In this document: positions 1 to 11,620 of the stretch, piece after piece
How positions within the stretch are numbered: position 1 is the stretch's first letter
Layout: the number at the start of each line of letters is the position of its first letter
Assembly: GCA_963281155.1 (NCBI GenBank)
Contig: CAUJLY010000002.1
Location: 7,316,001-7,380,000, forward strand
DNA: 64,000 nucleotides
Reading direction: 5' to 3'
Source of the DNA: Rhabditophanes sp. KR3021
Taxonomy: Eukaryota > Nematoda > Chromadorea > Rhabditida > Alloionematidae
The notes under the pieces: model-generated
The model's input: the letters and a program-made list of their open reading frames with translations, nothing else
What the model was told of the DNA's origin: nothing
The model's database searches: none
Program-made: the position numbers and the translations under genes

Positions 1-137
1 CGGAAGCAATGTCAACTCTACGGCGCTAAAAGGCATATCTTCATATTAAATAAAACGAACGGACAACTTACAGAAACATGCTTTTTTCTATCCTCTCCCT
101 CAGAACTTTCGTCTGATGCACCTGATGAATACGGCAT
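1..137 (-). CDS. 5' end of an unrecognised gene (partial, runs off window)
   Basis: Two exons are visible on the minus strand: 137-72 (ATG at 137) and 25-1, separated by a 46-nt GT-AG intron (71-26). The first exon encodes MPYSSGASDESSEGEDRKKH followed by two more residues, acidic and serine-rich. The second continues in phase with RRRVDIAS before the window ends. The donor (GTAAG) and acceptor (TTTTAG) match the other introns here. Only about 30 residues are visible, too few to name a family. A nuclear protein with a disordered N-terminus is possible but is a guess. Confidence 0.5.
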
Positions 138-1864
138 TGTTATTGGTTATATACTACAAAAAATAAAAAAAATTATTAAATTTTAAGGAAATGAATAAAT
201 ATTATTGTAATGTGTTGTTATTCAAAAAATCGTCCTAAACATTTAGAGACACTGTACTCCACATAAAGTCGGTAGTCAGAGCACTTCCGGATTTGCGATC
301 AATAAGTGTAGAGATGCAAATAGACAAATTTGGTTTGGTAGTTGTTTTTTAAGGGGAATTTTGTGTGGGAAGGAAGTTGTGGTAGTTAAATATGGTGAAA
401 ACGGATCAATAGAGTGTGGATAAATCTTTTAATGGGAAGGAAACTGTGAGATGGATGTGTAGATTATGTGATGGCAGGAATAGTTTTTTTGGTAGATAAT
501 GGCATTGTTTTAGTATTAAAAGGTGTAGATGTTAGGCCGGGTAGTTATTTGTAGGTGAAATCAAGAATTTGGTGAAGCAATATTAAATGACTTGGTTAGG
601 CTTGTATGCCATTTGGAAGCTATGCAAAAAGTAAATTCTTACAGAATAAATAAGTAAATGTAGTTATTATTGTCTCTGATTTATTAATGCGGTTTTTAAA
701 GCAGATTACAAGTTATTCGTCTTTGAGATTTATTTAAAGTTGCTGTAAACCTTGGTGAAATCTTTATTTAGACAGCAAATCTTAGTCATTCGCTCAAAGT
801 TGTAAGTTTAATTGACAATATAAGGAGAGTAAAAACGAGCTATGGATAAAAATGTGAATGACTAAATAATGTAGTTTTAGTAGATGGATAAACGTCTGAA
901 TGATTTAATTAATAATTCTCTTTATATATATGCAAATTCACGTCGTAATCTATTCAAAGGCATTTTCTCCCAAAACTATAGATTATCTCAGCCGAATATA
1001 GCACATACCAATCTAGCATCCTTTACCAAGATTGGAACGGAGTTACATCACTTAGAACAGTTTTCAAGTCTAACAAAGATTAGCATTTTTCTACACAGCA
1101 ATCTCATTGGTCAAGCATAATTGAAGTGACAAAGTGATTACACTCAACGATTTAATTCGAATTCTTTTTAGACTGCCTTCTAAATAACATCAACAAAGTT
1201 TACCAGAAATTAAAATATTATGTTCTGATTTATGATAAAGGACCATGTTAACAGTTACTTTAATTAATAATATCAACAACTTTTCTGTGTGAACTTGAAA
1301 TTTAAAAATAAGTATCAACCATTCATTATGCTTGTTTCATTCTTTTCAAATATTGAATGAATCCTAGCACCAGTTTCTAATACCATTTTTATACAAAATT
1401 ATACTTTGATCCATTGAATTTTATAATGCATAAATTTTGCTTTTGATATGGTGGGTATTACTTCCAAATTATTAAACTTATTCCCCTAATTTAAAAATCA
1501 GGGCATACCACAAATGAATTATTTACTTGATCTCTTTTAAAAGCTTGCCTTATTCGGTTTTGAAGTCCTAATTGTTTCCGATTTATTTATTAATGTATGA
1601 TCTGAATAAGCTTATTTGTTATTCAACATCGCCAACCACATTTGAACATCAAGTGCTAATCTTCAATAACAATCAATAAGAAAAGCTTCTATTCTACGTA
1701 TGATCTAAATTAGTACTCGTCTATTCACATAAAAAAGCGAGTTTGTTAGTAAATATGATATTTTTCACCAAAATGGTGTCACATACAATAGGTGAATTGA
1801 TTTAAATCTATCTAATTTATTCGCTATCATATAACTTAACTTGTTCATTCCATTTATTATTTCA
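138..1864. other. Intergenic, no supported gene
   Basis: About 1.7 kb of AT-rich DNA between the divergent gene at the left edge and the acetyltransferase-like gene. A 78-codon open frame on the plus strand (884-1120) has no recognisable domain and no good flanking splice signals. I see no tRNA, tandem repeat or coding exon that I can support. Confidence 0.5.
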
Positions 1865-1874
1865 GTTCTAGGTA

Positions 1875-2805
1875 ATGTTGTTCACACAAATTAGCAAAGA
1901 TGAATACATCAAGGTCTATGAAGCAACTGCCAAAAACGTGGACTTTATTCATACCAATCATTCATTGGATACGGAGATTCGTTCGATGTTCCCATCATCT
2001 CAGCATTCTTTCTACAAAGCTGATACCGGGAATGATCTAGTTTATTTAATTTACCGAGTTAATAAATACATTGGTACCCATATTTTGATGGATGCTGACA
2101 AAAACAACTCTCTCACCGAGGGCCAATTGTTTAATGTCTTTGATTCATTAGCAGCAGCTCATCCACAATTAAACACCAAAGTCGAATTTGTTGTCAAAGG
2201 CCCCGATTATTTGAACAACGTCTTTATCAAATGGAGGAAACATCGTTTTGACATCAAAGTTTCTTCGCAACTTGTTTTAAATTTGTACTACAAGAATGAA
2301 GAGCAAATTGAGGAACTCAAAAAAATGACTTTACACTTGCCAAAAGAGTATGTTTGGTGCGATCAACTAAACAAAGACGACGGAGATGAAATGAACAAAA
2401 AATGGGAACATGCTCGAAAAGGAGACAACAACCACACTATGTAAGTAAATTATATCTGCCACCATTTAAACAACCTTTTTTAGTCTAAAAATCGAACACC
2501 TTCCATTTGGGTGCATCAAACACAACCAACAACTGGCCTCCTTCGTTCTTTCCAAACCAACAGGTTCCTTATCCAACCACTACACCGAACCTTCTCACCG
2601 TGGCAACAAACTAGGCATCCTGGTCGAAAACAAAATCTGCCAGGAAATCATCAAACTCAACAGAATCCCTTACAAATTAGTCGAAAACTCCAAGACAACT
2701 TACCTCCAATACATTGACGCCAACAATGCTTGGTCCCGTTGGAATTACAATGACGGAGGAGCTGTCATTTACTTAGTGACTTATTACGATCATTTATTGG
2801 TTTAG
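1875..2805 (+). CDS. GLYAT/GNAT-like N-acyltransferase family protein
   Basis: Two exons, 1875-2440 and 2484-2805, with a 43-nt GT-AG intron in phase, give 295 residues. The ATG lies 10 nt after an acceptor-like ATTTCAG (1859-1865) with no upstream exon in sight, which fits spliced-leader addition and decides the start. The central stretch 'KKWEHARKGD', followed by 'LPFGCIK' and 'LASFVLSKPTGSLS' after the intron, resembles the linker and C-terminal acetyltransferase fold of glycine N-acyltransferase-like proteins, which many nematodes carry. The family reaction would be acyl-CoA-dependent N-acylation of small amines; the substrate here is unknown. No signal peptide or membrane segment is visible. 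It converges on ASCC2, with about 100 nt between the two stops. The gene model is solid; the family is a moderate-confidence call from general resemblance. Confidence 0.72.
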
Positions 2806-2906
2806 TGTTTGTAAAAAGAAAATTATATTTTTTGCTTTACAGTTTATTAATTAAATATGATGATTTCTAAGTTTTTACCAAACAATAACTTATTAAAAAA
2901 GACAAT

Positions 2907-5606
2907 TTATAGGTTGTTAACACTGCTGTACTTTTTGTCAGCTCCTCTTTGCTTGTGTTTGTTCTTTCTTTTTTCTTTCAATGCTTTTTCACGATCGGTT
3001 AGTTCTTTGGGGGGTTCAGCGATTGTTAGGATGCGAGAACACGTATTGGGATTGGCACTTAGAGTGGGTTGGCTGTCTTTCGTGAAACTCTGAAGAGACG
3101 GTAACGGTTTTGAGTCATTCTTATTAGGAGGTTGCCTTGAGCCAGTCTTGTTAGGCGGCAATTTTGATTCATTTTTATTTGACATTTGCTTCGAATCAAT
3201 CTTATTTGGGACTTGCTTTGAATCATTTTTATTGGGTGGTTGTTTCGATTCTCTTCTATTACCGTAATTTGCTTCAGGTTTTCTATTAGTTTCACCCTTA
3301 TTTGCTGTATTGAAATTGCTTGTAGTCCCACCAATTTTATTGTCATCCGTTGTTTGCGTCCTTTTCGCCAAATTGGCCTCAACTTGTTTCTTCATCTCAT
3401 TATTAGGAGGTCCTCTGCCTTGATAAACCGTCCTGGAAGCAATCGAAGAACTACCACCTTGAGCATTTGATGAAACGAATTGATCTCTGCCTTGATGTCC
3501 AAAACTCTTACCACCCCTACTAGAATTGCCGCCATACTGAACCTTCTCTTCGATTTCCTCGCCAGCATCTGCTGTAGCTGTATTTTGAGTAATAGCCTCA
3601 AAGCCATCATCGTACTCATCATTATAAACATTCATAAACGGATTCAATGGAGCAATCTTGAACTTCCTGATGACATTTCCTGCATCATCTACTTCTGCTT
3701 CCTCCTCATAGTCTTCCTCGATGTCACTTTCCATTTCATACTGAAGATGTTCAAACTTGATGTTGAACTCCTCTGCACTCGTTTCCATCTTCTCTTTCTT
3801 GATAGGTTTTAGGATGGTATCTTTGAAAACAACGCCATTATTTTGTTCGAATTCGATGTTAGCGGGGTCATTCAAATCAAATTTTTCAATTGCATGCACC
3901 ATTGCTTGTAATTGTAAGTTTCTTTGGATACCTTGTTCTGATGTTGAGAAAACAGCATTCTTTTCAATTAAACTATAAATCTTTTGCTTCTTCGCTTCTA
4001 AGGCTGACAATTCATTGTCGACTGGTGGAGCTACTTTAATCTCTTCCTCCTTTGAATTTCCTTCCAAATCAAAGATATCAAACAAAATATTTCTCTTCGG
4101 AACATTCTTTGGCCCATCTTCGGTGATATGCTTGTACTTTTGCTGCTCTTCGTATTGTTTCAACAAAAAGTCATGCTGTTCTTGGGGTGATCTGTAAGAA
4201 ATGGCGTGTCTTTCCAAGAAATTGATGTCATAAAAGATATTCTTTGCACTTCCAACAAAATCATCTTGATTGCATTTTCTTTTGGCTTCACTGACAATAG
4301 ATTTCAAGTTGCTTACATTGAGAAGGGAGTAAAGTTGGAGGGGTAGCATATCTTCTGGTGCACACAAAGCTGCGATCGTCTTTTCTGAGTCATAGCCGTA
4401 ATGTCTAAGACAGAGGTGAATTATTTCTGTGGCTAAATGAGGGAATATCTCTTTGATGTCAGAGATCATACAGGACAAATCAGAATAGTCACTACTTTCT
4501 CCTAAATTCTCTGTCAACCCTAATTTGAAGTATTTTTCGATGAATCTCCTCGTCTCATCCTCCTCAATTCTTCCGAAATGAATCTTCGAATACAGTGGTT
4601 TCACTGTCTGTTTAGCTTCCTCTGAAAATCGTTCATAACAAATATACAACAACTTCTTTCCATTCATTTCGATAGCTTTCAGAAATTTCTCATTTTTATT
4701 GTTCTTGATCAGGAAGTCATTGAAACAGGTAAGCATCAAATTAAAGATTTCCTCCGACTTCACATCAAATTTGATGTTTTCATTCAGCTCGTTCATGTAC
4801 AAGGTAATGAAGGGTGCAGTACTACCAGTAAAGAAAGTATAAATAGGACTAAAGTTACGCGTCAAATCAATCATGATGTCAGTAAATTGCTTTCCTTGAC
4901 TATCAAACACCTTCAATAAAACCAGCAACTGCGACAGATAATTGTGCAACTCATGAATATTCGCATACAAAGCTTTGTAATCGGCTGTATTCATGAAGTT
5001 CTTATTCTTATCCACCACACTAAGATGATGCGTGATTTGCCTGATTCCAGTAGAACTATTGGTCAACCATTCTTTCAGAAAGGCATTTAAGCCAGTAGCG
5101 TTATATTGAAACATCTGCTTTCCAATCCCCACAATCGCTTCACAATTCACTTTGTCCTTTCCATAAATGGCAAATAATCTGAAGGCTTGGTAGAAATTGA
5201 TGAAGCCTTGACGTCCAATTAAATCAAATGGGGAACATCTTGCTTTCATGGGGACATCCACACCAATAAACAATCTAATCAAAAGTGACAGCAACTTATC
5301 CTCTATCCCTTTGATGACATACTCGAAGCTTTGGCCAAATGCATTTGAAACCAACCTGATTTTGTCCCCACCATGAGAAAATAAGTCAATGACCTCACCA
5401 ATCATCTTCTTTAGATTTTTATTGGTACAAAAAGCCTCAATGAAAGCGTCGTCGTTTGCAAATAAAGCAACCTGGAGGTACCTGGAAGTCTCGTTGAAAC
5501 CACCTATCAAATCATTCTTGTTTTTAGCTGGCACATTTCCTAGCAACAAGCTTTCATAGTTAAAGCTGAGTAGTTGTTGGTTGTAATTTTCACTAAATGT
5601 ATTCAT
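2907..5606 (-). CDS. ASCC2: Activating signal cointegrator 1 complex subunit 2 (ASCC2/Cue3-like)
   Basis: Single uninterrupted frame of 899 residues starting at ATG 5606. The N-terminal ~370 residues are helical and match the general layout of ASCC2. A CUE ubiquitin-binding domain lies at about residues 380-422 ('IKEIFPHLATEIIHLCLRHY'). The acidic segment 'YNDEYDDGFE' resembles the conserved DEYDD patch C-terminal to the CUE domain in animal ASCC2. In known systems ASCC2 binds K63-linked ubiquitin on collided ribosomes and alkylation-damage sites and works with the helicase ASCC3; neither partner is in this window. The tail is disordered, polar and basic, and contains an imprecise tandem repeat of about 11 residues around 'PNKNDSKQ' (about residues 784-836; DNA 3097-3255). 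It has no introns, unlike most neighbours. The 3' end faces the acetyltransferase-like gene. Confidence 0.85.
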   Translation of the reverse strand: MNTFSENYNQQLLSFNYESLLLGNVPAKNKNDLIGGFNETSRYLQVALFANDDAFIEAFCTNKNLKKMIGEVIDLFSHGGDKIRLVSNAFGQSFEYVIKGIEDKLLSLLIRLFIGVDVPMKARCSPFDLIGRQGFINFYQAFRLFAIYGKDKVNCEAIVGIGKQMFQYNATGLNAFLKEWLTNSSTGIRQITHHLSVVDKNKNFMNTADYKALYANIHELHNYLSQLLVLLKVFDSQGKQFTDIMIDLTRNFSPIYTFFTGSTAPFITLYMNELNENIKFDVKSEEIFNLMLTCFNDFLIKNNKNEKFLKAIEMNGKKLLYICYERFSEEAKQTVKPLYSKIHFGRIEEDETRRFIEKYFKLGLTENLGESSDYSDLSCMISDIKEIFPHLATEIIHLCLRHYGYDSEKTIAALCAPEDMLPLQLYSLLNVSNLKSIVSEAKRKCNQDDFVGSAKNIFYDINFLERHAISYRSPQEQHDFLLKQYEEQQKYKHITEDGPKNVPKRNILFDIFDLEGNSKEEEIKVAPPVDNELSALEAKKQKIYSLIEKNAVFSTSEQGIQRNLQLQAMVHAIEKFDLNDPANIEFEQNNGVVFKDTILKPIKKEKMETSAEEFNIKFEHLQYEMESDIEEDYEEEAEVDDAGNVIRKFKIAPLNPFMNVYNDEYDDGFEAITQNTATADAGEEIEEKVQYGGNSSRGGKSFGHQGRDQFVSSNAQGGSSSIASRTVYQGRGPPNNEMKKQVEANLAKRTQTTDDNKIGGTTSNFNTANKGETNRKPEANYGNRRESKQPPNKNDSKQVPNKIDSKQMSNKNESKLPPNKTGSRQPPNKNDSKPLPSLQSFTKDSQPTLSANPNTCSRILTIAEPPKELTDREKALKEKRKNKHKQRGADKKYSSVNNL
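3097..3255 (-). repeat. Degenerate ~33-nt coding tandem repeat in the ASCC2 tail
   Basis: About five imperfect copies of a 33-nt unit encode variants of 'PNKNDSKQ' (for example 'SNKNESKLP', 'PNKTGSRQP') in the C-terminal disordered tail. Every unit keeps the frame, so copy-number change would lengthen or shorten the tail without breaking the protein. Confidence 0.75.
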
Positions 5607-5847
5607 TTTGAAATGACTAAATAATAATTAAATATCGAGAAAAGAGAGTATATGTATGAATGTAATGTGTAAACGTGGAATAGTACCACCTACTATATTG
5701 CGAAATATACAAATGTCAATGACGATTTTAATGAAACAAACAAATTATTACAAAATATTCATTTAACAACAAAATTAACAAAAAATTTAACAATTAAAAG
5801 AGATAAGCATAGCAGAAAGAATGCAGTTGGTTCGGCAAAATTGCCAT

Positions 5848-8800
5848 TTATTGCGGAGGCCACTCAAGAGTAACAATGTCATGAGACGACTGGGGCAACC
5901 ACAGCAAATACTCATCCAACAAAAACTCTTTCTCTCCCTTGTTCCAAATAGCAATTAAAGCGGCACGAGTATGAATTTCCCGTTCAATAAATTTATTCAA
6001 CAACGTTTCATTTCTAAGCTGCAGCTTAGACCAATCTTGCAACAAACTCGAAGGTGGTGCTAAAAGAGTGCTTTTGTATGGTGCCAACCCTTTGATGACA
6101 TTTCCCTCTAAGAAGTGGTAGGCGAAGTGCTTGTATAGCTTGATATTGATAGGCAAAGGTCTGTCCACTGCTCCGAGACTCCATTGTCTTGGTGAAAAGA
6201 AGCACTTGTTTTGTTGGACGACGGTTCCCAATTTGTCATCGAACTTGTAAATCTTTTCCTTTTCTTTGATCAGGGAAGAGGTTTGGGATTGGATAGGCTC
6301 GAAGGAGCAGCTCGAGGCGCACAGGACTGAGATGGTTTCTTTGTCGATGGCAGTCAAGCCGCGCATCAGATGTTTGTCTTGGACTTTGATGATTTCTTGG
6401 TACATGACATATTCTGGTTCCACTTTGAATAAAATTGATACCGGGTCAATGAAGACGTAGTCCTAAAGTGATTATTAACAAAGAAACACCAGTAGCTTAC
6501 CTCCAAACGTTGACACCAATAAGCTCCACGTGGAGTTTCTGTTCCATTTGTTACATCTCCATCTTCTACTTTCTTAGCGATTTGCTCTGGAAGGCAACAA
6601 GTTAGAATTTGTCTTAGTTGTTTTGCTTGAAGCTCGGTGGGTGGTTCAAGTTGATCATCGATTCCACTTAATTCATCTTCAAGTTGATTTTCTTCTTTGT
6701 TGGAGTTGATAAAGATAATCAGTTGTTTCCTCATCTTCCTAACTTCCACAAAAGCTTTGTAACGTAAGCCATTCTTCTCGCACTTTGCCTTATCCCAATT
6801 TTCATACAAAGCAGCTCCAATCAACTTCAGCAACAACGAAATATCTCCTAACAACCGTGACTGGCCATACCCACAAAGCTTCAATCTCTTAATAAGAGCA
6901 TGTCTTATCAGTTTCACCGTCTCAACCTCATCCGCCCCCTTAATAGAACTTAATGAAATCAAAGGCTCTCTAACACTCAAAACAGCAGCCATCGTCAAGG
7001 CATAATTGAACAAATCCTTTTGATTGGCCATCACAATCATCCTACCATACCCTGGACTTAATGGCAAAGCAGCTAAAGTCCTTCCTAATGACGTGACGCG
7101 AGCCATCTTTTGTTGGTCTACCAGTGACACATTCAAAGCTAACATATTTACCAATCTTTGTTCACTAGCTTCCAGTTGATCTTGCCTTGGTTTGGTAACG
7201 AATGGGAAGTTACTAACTTTGATGATGTTCATTGCCTTCAATTGCAATACGAGTTGATCAGTGGGTTTGTTCAAAATCTCTGGCAGAGTGAACTTCTCAA
7301 AGCCTTGGAAGACTGCACTTGAGTAGAGGCGGTAAGTGTGACCAGCCTGGACACGTCCAGCTCTTCCTGACCTTTGGTTTGCCGAAGCTTGTGAACACCA
7401 AGACACAACGAACCGACTCACACCCGTCACTGAATCGTACTCCTTCCGCTTTTCTTTGCCCGAGTCAATTACATACTTGACATTTGGAATGGTGATGGAA
7501 GTTTCTGCTACATTCGTTGAAATGATGCATAGCCTGGTACCTTCGGGGATGGTTTCAAAGATGCGTTGTTGTTTGGCTGTTGGGAGGAGAGAGTAGAGGG
7601 GAAGGCAGTACAAAGCTTGAGATTCCTTTGGTGGGGGAGGTAATGTTTCGGCATTTAGAAACATGTTTTCTTCTGCCCCGTCGTCTAAGTCTTCGTCAAT
7701 ACAAGCAGCATCGGCTGTCCCGAACTCATCCAAGTCCTCGAACTTCTCCTCCTGCTTCTCTTCTAAAGCAGCACTGTTTGTCTTGGAATTCCCCTTCTTC
7801 CCACCCTTCTTCTTTTGAGGGTTCTTGTTGACAGGATACCTGGCAATCAACTTCTTAATAATCTGCTGCACCTCAATCTGCCCACTAACAAAAACGAGAA
7901 TGGCTCCCTTGGGCAACTTTTCATGGACCTCTGCAACCTTTCCAACCGCACCATCAATGTAATTTTGCGGCGTATTCTTCTCAAAGTGGACTGTGACCGG
8001 AAATTGTCTCGACTCGACCTTAATAACCTTGGGCACAATAGTCGGAAACAAATGCTTCTGCAGGAAATCATCCAACCTCAGTGTAGCTGACATAATGATC
8101 AACTTGAGGGGGAAGCCCCTTTTCGACCTAACAATAACCATCCTCGACAAGATTCCAATCAACACATCCGTATACATGGACCTTTCATGTGCTTCGTCAA
8201 TGACAATGACTGAGAACTTGGACAACATGATGTCATGTTTAATCTCACGCATCAAAACTCCATCCGTCATGAAAAGCAACTTCGTTTTGGGGTTTTTGTT
8301 TCCTTCAAAGCGGATTTGGTAGCTGGAAAGGTGTGGGTCATTTAATTCTGCGCCGACACGTGCGGCCATGCTCATGGCAGCCACTCTTCTGGGTTCAGTG
8401 ATGCCAATCATGTGGCCTTGGGAAGTGTACCCGGATTCGTACAGGAATTGAGGGACTTGCGTCGTCTTTCCTGACCCTGTTTCTCCACAAAGAATGGTTA
8501 CTTTGTTTTGGTTGATGGCCTCCACGATTTCTTGCTCTTCGGCGAAGATTGGCAGGTTGGAGCGCTGGTTTTGGATGGCTTCAGTCCTTTGGACCACAAC
8601 ATTTGCTCCTTTGATGGGGGAGAGGTCTTCTTTGGCTTCTGCCACATCCATTTCATCCTCACTATCAGGCGTCTGAAGTTGCTTTTTGGCCATATTCTTT
8701 GCCTCCATCTTGATAGCACGATTCTCGGCCCTTTCATTGACCTTATCAAAAAATTTCTTCATTTCTTCTTCCGCATTTTCATCTTCACCACTACCTTCAC

Positions 8801-9494
8801 TGTCGGTCTCAAAAAAGTGTTGCTGGGTCGGCTTTTCAGACTCATTAAATCCTTTCATCTGATCTCCACTATTGGCTCTCAATTTCTTAGGAAATAGGAC
8901 GTCTTTGTGAGTTGCTTTTGGATCCATACTGCTACCCATTGAGTTCAGATTTTCCGGTTCAAGTTGATACTTTTGAAGTTCGGCATAAAGGAATTCCGCT
9001 GTCTCGGATTGTTCTTTGCGACTCGCTATTCTGGCTTTGTTCTTTAATTTTGTCTTAGACACGGCAACTTTCTTTTTCTCCTCGAATTTTTGCCTCATTT
9101 CAAGCTTCTTCTTGGAGATCTTCTTGGCGGGTATCTGAGTCACTTCTCCTACCTTGCTTTTCTTTTTCTTCTTTTTCTTCTTGGTGAGTTCGGGAGGAAT
9201 CGTTTCAGTATTAGCAGGGGCAATCGTTTTGGTATCAATATCAGCAGGACCAGAAACAGGTGGTCTTCCTTGACCTTTCTTCACATTCACTTTTTTCTTT
9301 GTCTTTGTGTTAAGGGGAATCCTGAGCTCTGTTATGCCATCAAAATTAGCCTCACCAATACTTGAATCCGCGACCAGTTTAGTTTTTTTGATTAACTTCT
9401 TCTGGACGGCCCTTTTGCCAAGGCTGTTCCCTCCAGCCACCCCATCCACGCCATTTGAATCCCCACACCCACTATTTTTTCTTTTCCTATTCAT
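5848..9494 (-). CDS. DHX37: DEAH-box RNA helicase DHX37/Dhr1 (U3 snoRNP release)
   Basis: Exons 9494-6501 and 6462-5848, joined over a 38-nt GT-AG intron, give 1202 residues. The start was placed at ATG 9494 because the in-frame stretch upstream crosses an acceptor-like ATTCAG; the frame there opens further only without an ATG. The N-terminus is a long Lys/Glu-rich region with nucleolar-type basic clusters. Helicase motifs follow: GETGSGKT near residue 338, DEAH near 433, SAT near 468, QRSGRAGR near 711, then the winged-helix, ratchet and OB regions. The splice joins 'QRLE' to 'DYVFIDPVSILF', a conserved OB-fold stretch of this family. Dhr1/DHX37 unwinds U3 snoRNA from pre-18S rRNA during small-subunit assembly in the nucleolus. 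An acidic insert of ~50 residues lies between RecA lobes. The gene is divergent from thiamin pyrophosphokinase, about 215 nt between start codons. Confidence 0.9.
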
Positions 9495-9709
9495 TTTGAC
9501 CACAGACTGAATAAAATAAATAGACAAAATTTGCTTTAATTAAAAAAGCAAACCAACTAAGTACACTACTTTCCAACCGTTTTCAAATGTCATAGACATG
9601 TTTTCGTGCCAAGAGTCTCTCCATAGAGCACACCCTTCACGACAAGCTAAGTAAATGTACTGAATGAAGATGTAAATATATCATTTCAATTTTATAATCA
9701 AACAAAAGT

Positions 9710-10509
9710 ATGGATGGACCAGTTAAGACGTTTGCTTTATTGCCTTGGGAGCATGGTATAGGTAAGTGGAGAGAGAGACCATACTAAACTTTGTTAATGT
9801 TATGAATTTAGAGAAAGCTGCCGTGGTCTGGTTGAATTCACCACCCAGTCCGAATGACCTGGACCTGTTTGCAAAGATCTGGAATTCCTCATTTGTTCGG
9901 TATTGCGCCGACGGCTCAGCAAATACTGTCCTCAAATACCAACAACAATACAACCTAAAAAGCCCCGACTTTTGTGTGGGAGATTTCGACTCACTTGCCC
10001 ACGACACCAGGAAATGTTTTGAAAAAGAAACTACCTTCATACATACTCCCTGCCAAGATCAAACAGATTTCACCAAATTATTATTAGAAGTAACAAAAAA
10101 TGAGGATCTAGACAATGTCGAGAAAATAATCGTTTTAGGTGGGTTGTCTGGCCGGTTCGATCAGACTATGTCTGTTATTAATTCGCTTTTGATGTTTGGG
10201 AATGTATGGAATGGAAAGGTGGTGCCGCACATTTTTGTTGTAGATCAAAATAATTTGGTCATGGTTTGTAACACCGGAACTACCCTTGTTCATATTCCTC
10301 AGGATCGGCAAAAATTGACAGGAATAACTAGTTTCGTTCCTATCATGCAGCAAAAAACAATCGTAACAACGAGGGGCTTCAAGTGGGATGTCGTTGATCA
10401 GGAGATTTGCTTTGGTGGTTTGGTCAGCACCTCAAATCAGATAGATGGCAATGTTTTGTCCGTCACTACAACTCAACCCATTTTGTTACACTTCGAGCTT
10501 TCGTTTTGA
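9710..10509 (+). CDS. TPK1: Thiamin pyrophosphokinase
   Basis: Exons 9710-9761 and 9812-10509 with a 50-nt GT-AG intron encode 249 residues. The short first exon (MDGPVKTFALLPWEHGI) joins in phase to 'EKAAVVWLNSP', replacing a longer in-frame start that would lie inside the intron. Family motifs are present: 'CADGSAN' near residue 50, 'GDFDSL' near 75, the 'DQTDFTK' aspartates near 106 and 'GGLSGRFDQT' near 126, followed by the C-terminal beta-sandwich ending '...QPILLHFEL'. The enzyme transfers pyrophosphate from ATP to thiamin, giving thiamin diphosphate, the cytosolic cofactor step animals need for dietary vitamin B1. Length is normal for the eukaryotic enzyme. It shares an upstream region with divergent DHX37. 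Confidence 0.92.
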
Positions 10510-10658
10510 TTAGGGGGGTTGTGTATTTTATTTTGGTGCTATTGGATATATTAAAGTTCTAAATTCATTGTAAGAGAGGTCACATTAAATTGTAGTTTAT
10601 GGAGAAATATTTGCAATAAAGAAATAAATTACCAAATTATTAGTTTTAATGTAAACTT

Positions 10659-11620
10659 TTAGATCGCTTTCTCGTATGATGCAAAGTGTTCGAACAGAGT
10701 TTTGTACTGAGGTGGGAGGATGTGTTTGAATTGGCCAACGATTAAGGAGACGAGGGCGTAGTGAATGAAGAGGTATTGCGTTTCTGTTTGGACGGCCAGG
10801 ATTCGGAAGAATCTGATATGCTTGAGTAAGGTTAGGTCGTTGTCCATTGGTTGGGAAAGGATCCTTTGTTTGATGAGACTTTGCACTGCTATTATGGTGC
10901 CACTTCTTCCTGAAGGTGTGTCAATTAATTTGGTAAATGGAATAATCATCAAATTACTTGTCTATGCCTGCAATGAACAATAACAGGATAGTGGGACTTT
11001 CTAATGCAATCCAATATATCAAACAAAGGTTCATCCTGAGCCGACTTATCAGGCCAATCAAGTCACAAATAATGAGCAACATAATGGGGAGGTTTGTGGG
11101 AAGATTGTTGTGAGTGATACAAAGAATAGATCTAGTGACAGTCAAACATTCCTCATTCAAAGGAGTCCTTTCAATACATTCAATCATAAAATCACCAACA
11201 ACCATCTGCTCTCCAGCTTTATCCGGAAAATAATTGGCACATTTAGCCTTGTTGTTCTCAACAGTATTACAAAGCATCACGATTTCCTGAACACCCTCCT
11301 GAATAACCATCCTATAGAAGGCATCTTTAGTCGTTTGCAACGGTCCTTGAGTGGCGATAAATTTGTTTGGGGAAAGAGCGGTGCTGAGGAAGTTTCCATG
11401 GATGTAGTCATCACCACATCCCAACACTACCCTTCACACATCCCCCAACACAACATCATCCTATCTATTCTTGCCTCCATCCGCTGCAGCTTTCTTAAAA
11501 TGTTGGCAAGTAAAGTTTGGTGGGAAGAAGAAACGACCTTCTGTTCTGAGTTCTTCCAAAAGACCCCAAACTCCTTTGGTAAGCCCAATCTAGGGCTGGA
11601 ATATCTGTTTTGGGTGGCAT
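10659..11620 (-). pseudogene. Decayed protein tyrosine phosphatase gene
   Basis: Fragments in all three minus-strand frames line up as one classical PTP domain: 'NR*DDVVLGD', then 'GDDYIHGNFLSTALSPNKFI' and 'ATQGPLQTTKDAFYRMV', then 'LDWPDKSAQDEPLFDIL', 'SHYPVIVHC', and 'SGRSGTIIAVQSLIKQ'. In living PTPs these are the NRY, YINAN, ATQGP, WPD and HCSAGIGRSG blocks. Here the reading is broken by at least three in-frame stops and several frame changes. The catalytic P-loop is disrupted directly after HC (about 10960-10985), where bases are missing before 'AGI' and extra sequence separates it from 'GRSGT'. It resembles the expanded, often sperm-associated cytoplasmic PTP families of nematodes. I could not find a set of GT-AG introns that repairs the frame, so it is called a pseudogene. 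Confidence 0.82.

Noticed and set aside
884..1120. A 78-codon plus-strand frame in the first intergenic region
   Set aside because: AT-driven composition, no domain, and no acceptor, promoter or downstream exon to support it.
3059..4197. Several open frames on both strands overlapping the ASCC2 tail
   Set aside because: They are low-complexity shadows of the repetitive coding sequence without domains or splice signals.
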